64,000 nt of DNA, taken from Bacteroidota bacterium (GTDB taxonomy: Bacteria; Bacteroidota; Bacteroidia; Chitinophagales; Chitinophagaceae). The notes under the pieces were generated by a model that saw only the letters and a program-made list of their open reading frames with translations, did no database searches and was not told the DNA's origin. Of this stretch, positions 16,241 to 23,818 are shown piece after piece. Location of the stretch: positions 1-64,000 of the forward strand of contig JAUZOA010000009.1 of NCBI GenBank assembly GCA_030706685.1, read 5' to 3'. The stretch's first letter is position 1, and each line of letters opens with the position of its first letter. The position numbers were made by a program, and so were the translations under genes.

Positions 16241-17857
16241 TCAATGAACAGGCTCCATCCTGAACCAATCAATATCTGCAAAACCCGAATCATTTGTTGT
16301 AACGGTTCTTGTACAGAACAGACCCAGCTTTGCGCCTACCCATCGGCCCGGCTTTGCGATCAATTTTTCTCCCATTGACCTGTAATCAACCCCATCAATA
16401 CTATACCTGAATTCACATACCCCTCCCTTCAACACAATTACCCGGAAATAAATATCTGTATTAGCCATCTTTTCACCATCCTGTACTGTTTCCATCTCCC
16501 CTTTATCTGCATTCCTGCAGGTACTGAAGGAAATATAATTGCCATCTTTTTTCTTTGTAAGTGATAAATAAGCATAATCCGACCCAAAAACGATCACTCC
16601 TGCTTTTTCTCCTTCTGATCTTGGCTGGAAAGAAAGTTTGGCTGTCGCCATAAATTCCTCTGCCGGAAATTTTTGCAGCAGCAGGTTGGGTGTATCCCAA
16701 TAATTTTTTGAACTATCCGGTACCGGGTACGAAAACAATCTCAATTTCCCATTTGAAGGAAAAGCCCAGTAGGGTTTGGAATTGGCTTGCCACTGCCATT
16801 GGGGGCCTATTTTGTTGTCATCAAATTCATCAGAATCCGGGGGAGTTTCTACCGGGTAGACCTTACCGACATTTGGTTTTTTATATTGTAAAACCGGCTC
16901 TCCTTTACCCTTATCCTCTTTATCCTCCCCGATGACCGGCCAGCCGTTGACCCATTTCATCGGCTGTAAATGAACCACTCTTCCATAGGCCCCTTTATCC
17001 TGGAAATGAATAAACCAATTCTCACCGGTTTTGGTATCTACCCAGGCGCCCTGGTGCGGGCCATTGATAGTAGTTGGCCCCTGGTCCATCACCACTCTTC
17101 GTTCATAAGGGCCATAAATGTTTTTGCTCCGCAATACTAATTGCCAGCCTGTACTTACACCCCCTGCAGGAGCAAAGATGTAATACCAGCCATTTCGTTT
17201 ATATATTTTGGGTCCTTCAATCGTGGGATCAGCATCATGACCATCATAGACCATTACCCCTTCATCCAGCGTCTTGGTCCCTTCCGCATTCATTTTTTTT
17301 ACCACGAGAATACTTTTGATACCGGCGCGGCTCCCGGCATAAGCATGAACGAGATAGGCTTTCCCGTCATCATCCCATAGCGGGCATGGATCAATCAGGC
17401 CCTTTCCACCTTCTACTAATACCGGCTCACTCCAGTCACCTGCAATATTCTTTGCTTTGATCATATAAATACCAAAATCAGGGTCGGGATAATAGATATA
17501 GAATTCATTTTTATGATAACGGATAGAAGGAGCCCATACACCGTTGCCATGCTGTACTTTGCTGAAATGTTCAAAGGGTGGCTGCCGTTTTAACGCATGA
17601 CCAATGATCGTCCAGTTCACCAGGTCTTTTGAATGAAGCAGCGGTAAACCAGGAATATGATTAAAACTGGATGAAACAAGATAGTAGTCGTCCCCCACCC
17701 GTATGGCATCAGGATCCGAATAATCAGCATGGATGACCGGATTTTTATAGGTTCCGTTCCCGTTATCCGCCACCCATACCCGGGAGATATATCTTTTTTG
17801 CGCGTTAACGGTAAAGAATGCCGCCACTAACAGAACTATAATAATTCCTTTTCTCAT
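16241..17857 (-). CDS. Exported GH43 glycosidase (arabinofuranosidase/xylosidase type)
   Basis: A 538-residue protein with a signal peptide (ending TVNAQ) and a five-bladed propeller domain. The three GH43 catalytic acids can be placed: base Asp48 in DYSDPDAI, the pKa-modulating Asp156 in DPCPLWDDDG, and acid Glu214 in TIEGPKIY. A C-terminal beta-sandwich of about 200 residues starts near PDSDEFDDNKIGPQWQW, as in GH43 enzymes with a concanavalin-like accessory domain. It should trim arabinose or xylose side chains from pectin. Its start overlaps the preceding pectin methylesterase stop by 4 bp, so the two are translationally coupled. It is the last gene of its transcript. Confidence 0.88.
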   Translation of the reverse strand: MRKGIIIVLLVAAFFTVNAQKRYISRVWVADNGNGTYKNPVIHADYSDPDAIRVGDDYYLVSSSFNHIPGLPLLHSKDLVNWTIIGHALKRQPPFEHFSKVQHGNGVWAPSIRYHKNEFYIYYPDPDFGIYMIKAKNIAGDWSEPVLVEGGKGLIDPCPLWDDDGKAYLVHAYAGSRAGIKSILVVKKMNAEGTKTLDEGVMVYDGHDADPTIEGPKIYKRNGWYYIFAPAGGVSTGWQLVLRSKNIYGPYERRVVMDQGPTTINGPHQGAWVDTKTGENWFIHFQDKGAYGRVVHLQPMKWVNGWPVIGEDKEDKGKGEPVLQYKKPNVGKVYPVETPPDSDEFDDNKIGPQWQWQANSKPYWAFPSNGKLRLFSYPVPDSSKNYWDTPNLLLQKFPAEEFMATAKLSFQPRSEGEKAGVIVFGSDYAYLSLTKKKDGNYISFSTCRNADKGEMETVQDGEKMANTDIYFRVIVLKGGVCEFRYSIDGVDYRSMGEKLIAKPGRWVGAKLGLFCTRTVTTNDSGFADIDWFRMEPVH

Positions 17858-18801
17858 TTTAATGGATCCCAGTTGCCAAAAACATTTTTCAAGGTATATC
17901 TTTTTACTTCTTCGTCGGTCAATTGCCGTGACCAGTTAACTCTTTTTGCCGGATCAGCAGAGGGGCCATAATTTTTATATTCAGCATAGCGGGTGGTTTT
18001 GTAATTATCAGAGTTGTTCCAGTTGGACCATCCTTCGGGTCTTATATGCGGCCCAATGAAACAATGTATATAAACAACACTGGCATAGGGCCGCCAGGGG
18101 CGGCCCAGTGAAGCATTATGCACAGATGTATCGCCGGTCAACAGGCAATCATTGAATATATAACCAAATTCATGTTCTTTTGGGGTGGAGGCGGCCGTAA
18201 CATGCGAATTCTTTTTGCTGTGAATGTGACATTGCTCAAACCATACAGTGGATGATCCGAATATAAAGTCGGTAGTGCCTTCTATATAGCAGTTCTCATA
18301 ATATTGCCTGCTTCTTTCATTATTGGTAAATAAGATATCCTGGTTTCCGATAAAGCGGCAGTTTTTGAAAACTGCTTGATCACCATCCGACTCTACAGCT
18401 ACTGCCTGTCCTGCTGTAAACCCCGCGTCATTCTGAAAAGTTATGTTCATAGCGGAGAAATTATCCGCCCTGATCATAAAACTCCAGGAAGATCTTGTAT
18501 TAATCGTATCTCCTTTTGGAGAGACTTTCCCTGTATGATCATCATAGGTAAGGATGGTGCCGGATTTATCTTCGCCCATCAATGTCACAAAATTTTTTGA
18601 AGAATCAAGATGAAGTTTTTCTTTATAAATACCATTTTTAATATACACAGTAACCGGTTCTTTATTATTCAATGGAATGGCATCAAAAGCAGCCTGGACA
18701 TTTGTATAATTACCACTGCCATCCCGGGCTACTGTTATTTTTTGCCGGGCAAATGCCGGCAGCATTAAAGAACCTAATAAAAACGATACTAGTATTTTCA
18801 T
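17854..18801 (-). CDS. Pectin methylesterase (CE8), canonical
   Basis: The ORF track extends to 18909, but the extra 36 residues lie inside the upstream gene. The ATG at 18801 begins a proper signal peptide (MKILVSFLLG to PAFARQ) 4 bp after the upstream stop, so I take that start, giving 315 residues. The CE8 motifs are complete: GIYKE (57-61), GQAVA (131-135), GNQDI with Asp155, TTDFIFG with Asp178, and LGRPW with Arg234. It removes methyl groups from homogalacturonan, exposing it to GH28 and PL1. It overlaps the GH43 gene by 4 bp and resembles the next PME closely enough to suggest a tandem duplication. Confidence 0.93.
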   Translation of the reverse strand: MKILVSFLLGSLMLPAFARQKITVARDGSGNYTNVQAAFDAIPLNNKEPVTVYIKNGIYKEKLHLDSSKNFVTLMGEDKSGTILTYDDHTGKVSPKGDTINTRSSWSFMIRADNFSAMNITFQNDAGFTAGQAVAVESDGDQAVFKNCRFIGNQDILFTNNERSRQYYENCYIEGTTDFIFGSSTVWFEQCHIHSKKNSHVTAASTPKEHEFGYIFNDCLLTGDTSVHNASLGRPWRPYASVVYIHCFIGPHIRPEGWSNWNNSDNYKTTRYAEYKNYGPSADPAKRVNWSRQLTDEEVKRYTLKNVFGNWDPLK

Positions 18802-18805
18802 TCTT

Positions 18806-19840
18806 TTACTTTGGATTGACCGGCCACCCGAATTGTTTTGATCGTATTTGCCGGAACCAATCGGACTCTCCGGGGCCGGCAGGATTAGCAGCGGCAAATA
18901 TATTTTCAACCGTATATTCTTTCGCCTCTTTATCTGTCAATTGTTTTGACCAGGATACACGGCTGGACGTATTAGCTCCTTCCCCCGTATTCTTATATTC
19001 CGTATAGTAAGCTGTTTTTTCATTAGCAGGGTTATTCCAGTTGTCCCATCCTGCTGCGGCGATTTGTTTCGGCAGGTCGCAACGAATAAATGCTGTTCTG
19101 GACCATGCCCGCCAGGGCCGTCCCAGGTAGACTTTACTGACGGACGAATCAGCCATTATCCTGCAATCAAGAAAAACAAAACCGAAATTTTTTCCTTCAG
19201 GTGTATTAGCCGCAGTTATAAAAGAATTGGTCTTGCACCGGATCGTACAGCTTTGAAACACAGCGGTGGCGGGGCCAAAAATAAAATCGGTGGTTCCTTC
19301 TATATAGCAGTTCAAAAAAAATTGCCTTGATGATTCACCGGTGGCATAAATAGTATCCTGGTTACCAAGAAACCGGCAATTCTTAAATACGGCTTTATCC
19401 GCGTCCACGTACAACGCTAATGCCTGGCCAACCGGGCCCGCCGAATTGACAAACGTGATATTTTCAGCAACAAACCTGTTGCCCGATATCTTAGCTGTAG
19501 CGGAAGTAAAGGTGTTGGTATGACCCCTGCCCGAATAATCGTTGAAAGTAATAATCGTTTTCTCCACAGTTTCTCCAATAAAAGTAACATCCGTGTTCCA
19601 GGATGGCAGTTCTATCTTTTCATTATATACACCGTTCTTTATATAAAGCGTAATGGGCGCTAAAGGAAAAGCGCGCATGGCATCTATGGCATCCTGTATG
19701 AATTTATAATCCCCGCTGCCATCTTTTGCAACGGTAAATACATACTTATACTGCCGGGGATTGGCTGTTTGAGCAAAAGCTGTATGAATTACCAGGATAC
19801 ATAACAGCGCAACGAAGGAGATTTTCTTTTGTTTACTCAT
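18806..19840 (-). CDS. Pectin methylesterase (CE8), canonical, second paralogue
   Basis: A 344-residue secreted enzyme with signal peptide (ending AFAQ). CE8 motifs are intact: VYNEK (71-75), VGQALAL, GNQDT with Asp162, TTDFIFG with Asp185, and LGRPW (239-243). Compared with its downstream neighbour it has a C-terminal tail of about 20 extra residues (ESDWFRQIRSK). The start overlaps the upstream esterase stop by 4 bp. The two adjacent paralogues may differ in pattern of action, for example on blockwise versus random methylation, but this is not decidable from sequence. Confidence 0.93.
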   Translation of the reverse strand: MSKQKKISFVALLCILVIHTAFAQTANPRQYKYVFTVAKDGSGDYKFIQDAIDAMRAFPLAPITLYIKNGVYNEKIELPSWNTDVTFIGETVEKTIITFNDYSGRGHTNTFTSATAKISGNRFVAENITFVNSAGPVGQALALYVDADKAVFKNCRFLGNQDTIYATGESSRQFFLNCYIEGTTDFIFGPATAVFQSCTIRCKTNSFITAANTPEGKNFGFVFLDCRIMADSSVSKVYLGRPWRAWSRTAFIRCDLPKQIAAAGWDNWNNPANEKTAYYTEYKNTGEGANTSSRVSWSKQLTDKEAKEYTVENIFAAANPAGPGESDWFRQIRSKQFGWPVNPK

Positions 19841-20817
19841 TTTTTAAATACCTTTTTTAAAAAATCATCAATGTATTTAACGGTTGGCTCAAACCAGGGA
19901 TCGAACAAACAAAACGAATGCGGCGCACCCTCAAAACTTTTTACTTCTGAATAGATTTTATACTGATCCAGTATTTTAATATAATCTGTTCTTCCCGCGT
20001 GCATCCTGTCCAGGGCGCTATTGATAAAAAGGGTAGGTGCTGTATGCGGTCCTGCATATTCCAGCGGGGAAGCCTGTTTCCACAAAGCCGGGTTTTCTTT
20101 TTTGGAGTAACCTAACCAGTAGGTGGCCGCAGAAGTTCTTTTACTATCATCGCCTTCACCGGATTCAGGATGTACAAAGGAAAGCGTGCCATCAATGTCA
20201 ATAACAGCTTGTACAGCGCTTGAATAGCCTGTATTACATGTTGTTCCTTCAAATTCTTTCATTCCATTCGTTGTACCCATAAATGCCGCGAGTTCGCCAC
20301 CCGCAGAAAAACCCAGTACCGTGATTTGAGCTGTATCAATATTATATTTTTGGGCTTTGCTCCGAATCCATCGCAGGGCTGACTTAATATCATATACAGC
20401 GGCCGGGTATAGCGCTTCAGTGGAAAGGCGGTATTCCGGGGTAAAACAAACATAACCGAGATTGGCCAATCGTTGCGCCAACGGATAATGTTGTGTGCGA
20501 TTGCCTGATCGCCACCCGCCCCCATGAATAATAAGAATAGCGGTTCGTGAAGCTTTCTTCCTATTCTTTGGATAAAACGCATCAAGCAATAATTGACGTT
20601 TCCCGGTCTTACAATACGTTATATTTCTTTTTTCCAGGACAGCAGGAGAATGAAGCTCTTTCACTATGTTGATATCCGGGTGCGTTTTCTTCGTGCTGGT
20701 ATAAGCGCTGTAAGTTGTATAGGAAGTATCCGGTTTGCCGGTGAGCCCGCTCGTGGATTGAGCAAATCCTTTTGTAAGAATTATTAAAGCAAATAATATA
20801 AAAAACAATCTTCTCAC
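19837..20817 (-). CDS. Exported alpha/beta hydrolase, probable acetyl esterase
   Basis: A 326-residue protein with a signal peptide (ending KGFAQ). It has the oxyanion-hole motif HGGGW (98-102), the nucleophile elbow GFSAGG with Ser171, and plausible charge-relay residues in SALDRMHAG (Asp) and GAPHSF (His). This is the BD-FAE/alpha-beta hydrolase fold-3 type often annotated as acetyl esterase in polysaccharide loci. In this setting it probably removes acetyl or other acyl groups from pectic sugars in the periplasm. It starts directly after the CE12 gene (no gap) and overlaps the next PME by 4 bp, so it belongs to the same tightly packed transcript. Confidence 0.85.
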   Translation of the reverse strand: MRRLFFILFALIILTKGFAQSTSGLTGKPDTSYTTYSAYTSTKKTHPDINIVKELHSPAVLEKRNITYCKTGKRQLLLDAFYPKNRKKASRTAILIIHGGGWRSGNRTQHYPLAQRLANLGYVCFTPEYRLSTEALYPAAVYDIKSALRWIRSKAQKYNIDTAQITVLGFSAGGELAAFMGTTNGMKEFEGTTCNTGYSSAVQAVIDIDGTLSFVHPESGEGDDSKRTSAATYWLGYSKKENPALWKQASPLEYAGPHTAPTLFINSALDRMHAGRTDYIKILDQYKIYSEVKSFEGAPHSFCLFDPWFEPTVKYIDDFLKKVFKK

Positions 20818-21570
20818 TTATTCTTTTGAAGGCTTAACGATTCTTTCCGCCAGTTCCAGTTTGAGATTTTTTATTTCTGCCAGGACCAGTTCCGCGACTC
20901 TTCTTGCGCCCAGTTCGCTGAAATGAGTATCATCCTGCTTTCCATCAGGATAATTAGGATTTTCACCGGGCGCGAGATAGTTAAACAGGTATTTTGAAGC
21001 ATCAGGGCCTGATTGCTGAAATAACTGTTCGCTTTTTTGATCAAGGTCTATCAGCGGAACATTATTTTCGCTCGCTACATCTCTTACAATCTGCGCGTAT
21101 ACGGCATGCGTTTCCTGGATATGACCGGTGCTGTCAAATTTCCTTCTTGCCACCGGGGTGATCAATACCGGGTTTGCTTTTTTATTCCGCGTATCAGTAA
21201 CATATTTTATGAGATAGGCTTTAAATTCCCTTTCCGGTACATAGGATTTTTTGGCCGGCACTTCATCATTATGCCCGAACTGGATAAAAACATAATCGCC
21301 TTCCTCCATATTTTGCACAACCGGGTCCCATCTTTTTTCCCCGATAAACGTTCGGGTACTCCGGCCATTCTTCGCCCTGTTGTCAACCGCAACCGTGGAA
21401 TCCCAGAAGTTCGCGAAAGGCATGCCCCATCCTGTTTCAGGATAGGCTTTTACTTCTTTGACGGACATCGTAGAATCACCAATCAGCCAGATAGTGATCT
21501 TCTTTTTTGGCGGCATTGAAAATGCCATCATAATGCATAGGGCAGAAAATAATTTCAGTTTTGTAGCCAT
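20818..21570 (-). CDS. Rhamnogalacturonan acetylesterase (CE12, SGNH fold)
   Basis: A 250-residue SGNH/GDSL hydrolase. The blocks are clear: block I IGDSTM with Ser33, block II GRST (69-72), block III GHND (99-102) and block V DDTHF near the C-terminus, with the Asp-x-x-His pair reading DTHF. This is the CE12 type that removes acetyl groups from rhamnogalacturonan or galacturonan. The N-terminus (ALCIMMAFSMP) is a short hydrophobic segment that may be a signal peptide. It opens the esterase-rich cluster. The 536-bp gap to the upstream susD gene, with a MITE-like element, means it may need its own promoter. Confidence 0.9.
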   Translation of the reverse strand: MATKLKLFSALCIMMAFSMPPKKKITIWLIGDSTMSVKEVKAYPETGWGMPFANFWDSTVAVDNRAKNGRSTRTFIGEKRWDPVVQNMEEGDYVFIQFGHNDEVPAKKSYVPEREFKAYLIKYVTDTRNKKANPVLITPVARRKFDSTGHIQETHAVYAQIVRDVASENNVPLIDLDQKSEQLFQQSGPDASKYLFNYLAPGENPNYPDGKQDDTHFSELGARRVAELVLAEIKNLKLELAERIVKPSKE

Positions 21571-21846
21571 GTTCCTTGAAGTTATTGATGAGACCTTTTA
21601 TATTTCGATAGGGATGTAGTTTACAGGATGAAGCTTCGCCGGTATTACCGGGGTTCCATCCATTCTCCTTTCCTCTTATCAAAGTTCCGGATAAACGGTT
21701 TATTTTGGATGAAGTTTTAATTTTCCAATTGCCCGGCTTTTTAGGCTGTAAATCCCGATCGCGTGAAAATTTCTTAAAAGAGAAAACAAAAACTTTGTGG
21801 GGATTACCTTGAGAAGAGACTGTCAAAAGTATTGATTGCTTAAGTT

Positions 21847-21918
21847 GCCGGAAGGCGGTAAGACGTAAAACTGCGCATTGAACAAATCACCAATTTTTCA
21901 TCTTACCACCCTACCGGC
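21847..21918. repeat. Imperfect inverted repeat beside the MITE
   Basis: Left arm GCCGGAAGGCGGTAAGAC (21847-21864) and right arm TCTTACCACCCTACCGGC (21901-21918) form an imperfect stem of about 18 bp around a 36-bp loop. A related half (CTTACCGTCTTTCCGGC) occurs near 16220 beside the GH43 gene. It may be a transcript terminator or one more dispersed palindrome. Confidence 0.55.
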
Positions 21919-21957
21919 TAAAACAGGCTTTTAAGAAAGCTCCTTCTGCGAAAATTT

Positions 21958-22100
21958 GGTAGTGTCCTGGTTTGAGACATGGCCGCAGAGAACCACAGAG
22001 TAAAAGAGGGTCACAGAGAAACGATCATGTATACTCTGAGGTTCTCTGTTTCTCTGCGGTCCTCCGTGGCCAACACTAAAATTGAAATTGGGACACTACC
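21958..22100. mobile_element. MITE-like element with 8-bp target duplication
   Basis: The element begins GGTAGTGTCC and ends GGACACTACC, perfect 10-bp terminal inverted repeats. It is flanked on both sides by the identical octamer GAAAATTT (21950-21957 and 22101-22108), the expected target-site duplication. The 143-bp interior has no coding potential but contains a long imperfect hairpin built on GCAGAGAACCACAGAG and its complement. The right duplication overlaps the last bases of the susD stop codon, so the insertion abuts susD without disrupting it. An 8-bp duplication occurs with several IS families (ISL3, IS66 and IS1595 for example); the mobilising family cannot be assigned here. Confidence 0.8.
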
Positions 22101-22106
22101 GAAAAT

Positions 22107-23780
22107 TTATAAATATCCATCATTTTGCTTAAACTCATCCTTATTGCTTACCGCATCAATCTGGCTTTGCGGTATCGGGCGCACTAAATGAAATGGCTTA
22201 ATAAAGCCTGCCCCATCGGGATTCAACAGGGTTACCCTGTCCTGCAATTTGCCGGTACGTTTCAAATCAAACCATCTCATTTGTTCACCGGCGAACTCCC
22301 TGGCTCTTTCATCCAAAATGAAATCAAGCGTCACCTGGGCAGGAGTAATTTGCATATCGGGTACATGGCCCGGCAAAGCTGCTCTTGTCCTGATTATATT
22401 TATATAGTAAGCAGCAGAATCCAACTTACCGGTTTTCATTTCTGCCTCGGCGGCTATCATATACATTTCGGCCAATCGTATTACAAAAACATCTCTTGCA
22501 CTTTGCGCTTCATTAGCGCTGGTTCTTGTCGAATCTTTAAATTTTTTCAACGAAGGATAAAATTTTCTTTGTATGGGCACCCCGCTGCCATTGTACATTT
22601 TAGGCACATCATAAATGGTGTATTTACGGCTGGCTATGAAAGCCGGGGAAAGAGTTGTTTTTGCGGTATAAGCGGCTGTATCTCCGACTGCAAAGGTATT
22701 TCCGCCTACAGTACCGGCTTTATTGGCGTACCATACCGTTTGAAAAGATCCGGCATATCTTGAATCAATGGTTTCATCGAACATATTTAATAAGGACAAG
22801 CTGGGCATGTAGCGGTTAAACGGGCGGCCGTTATTTATGTCGCGGATAAGAATAGTGGTGTTGACCTGGTCGTACACCATTAAATAAAGCAGGTGGCCGT
22901 TATTGGAACCTCTTGGATGACCCGAAGGATAAGTGGCTGTGGCAAGATCGTTATAGGCAAGGTTGGTAGAATAATCTATTGCCCAGACTACTTCTTTATT
23001 TTTCAGGTTACCCATGTTCCACAGGTCGCTGTATTTTGGTAAAAGAGAAAATCCATAGTTTTTAATAACATCATTAGACATGGCAATAGCTTCTGCATTT
23101 TTTCCGCGTGTCAAATACATTCTTGCCAAAAATGCTTTGGCTACCGGCTGCCAAACCCTTCCGTAATCAGTCGGCGCCGTGGCGGGCAGATTGGAAACAG
23201 CAAATTGCAAATCTGTGAATATCTGGTTATAGAAGGTATCCACCGGGGTCCTGTTGGCAATTGTTATAACGCCTTCGGTAGGCTCAGTGGTAAAATGAAC
23301 GCTGCCCCAGGTTTCAACGATATGCCAGTAATAAAAAGCCCGCAAAAAGCGCAATTCGCCTTCACGGGTCGCTTTTTGCTGGCTGGTATAATCGCTTACT
23401 GCCGAAATAGCTTTGATGCCGGTATTACATAAATTGATAGCCGCATAAAAATTGTTCCACTCCAGTGTCAGGGCACTCGTATTGCTTCCCTGCAGGTTAT
23501 TGTAAGTGCTTAGCTGGGGATATACATCGCCGGTACCGTTTGTCCATATATCGGTACCCTGTTCTGAAATACTATAGCCCTCTTCTTTTCCATACCAGAA
23601 GCGTGTATAGGAATAAGCGGCATTTACCAGCGTTTCAAAGCCGGCTGCTTTTGTATAAACAGTGGATGCTGTCAGCCCGCTGGGATTATATTCTTCCAGT
23701 TTCTTTTTACAGGATGCAAACAGGAGGGTGATGCTTAAAAAAAACAGCAGCGAATTTTTTATTTTATTATCCATAATCAA
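22107..23780 (-). CDS. SusD/RagB-type glycan-binding lipoprotein (pectin locus)
   Basis: A 557-residue surface lipoprotein; the real start may be the second Met (23774). The lipobox ends in FASC at Cys24, followed by KKK and the usual YNPSGLTASTVY opening of SusD proteins. TPR-like helices and the C-terminal VRPIPQSQIDA motif fit the family. It should cap the TonB-dependent channel encoded just upstream (38-bp gap) and bind pectic oligosaccharides at the cell surface. A MITE-like element is inserted immediately after the stop codon. Confidence 0.95.
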   Translation of the reverse strand: MIMDNKIKNSLLFFLSITLLFASCKKKLEEYNPSGLTASTVYTKAAGFETLVNAAYSYTRFWYGKEEGYSISEQGTDIWTNGTGDVYPQLSTYNNLQGSNTSALTLEWNNFYAAINLCNTGIKAISAVSDYTSQQKATREGELRFLRAFYYWHIVETWGSVHFTTEPTEGVITIANRTPVDTFYNQIFTDLQFAVSNLPATAPTDYGRVWQPVAKAFLARMYLTRGKNAEAIAMSNDVIKNYGFSLLPKYSDLWNMGNLKNKEVVWAIDYSTNLAYNDLATATYPSGHPRGSNNGHLLYLMVYDQVNTTILIRDINNGRPFNRYMPSLSLLNMFDETIDSRYAGSFQTVWYANKAGTVGGNTFAVGDTAAYTAKTTLSPAFIASRKYTIYDVPKMYNGSGVPIQRKFYPSLKKFKDSTRTSANEAQSARDVFVIRLAEMYMIAAEAEMKTGKLDSAAYYINIIRTRAALPGHVPDMQITPAQVTLDFILDERAREFAGEQMRWFDLKRTGKLQDRVTLLNPDGAGFIKPFHLVRPIPQSQIDAVSNKDEFKQNDGYL

Positions 23781-23818
23781 TAATATTATTCTTAACAGGT
23801 AAATAAGATGTTACTATA

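Larger units (their letters stand above)
21571..22106. other. 536-bp gap between susD and CE12 gene
   Basis: No gene is supported here; the ORFs in the track are extensions or shadows. It holds a possible -7 box (TACTTTTG, minus strand, 21833-21826) without a convincing -33 box, an imperfect inverted repeat (21847-21918), and a MITE-like element (21958-22100). Together these may insulate the esterase cluster from the susC/susD transcript or supply a separate promoter. Confidence 0.5.

Noticed and set aside
16047-16268. 73-aa minus-strand ORF upstream of GH28
   Set aside because: It overlaps the operator and the GH43 end; no homologous features and no reason to be translated.
17854-19840. Possible single broken pectin methylesterase gene
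   Set aside because: Both frames are full length with complete motifs and separate signal peptides, so they are two genes.
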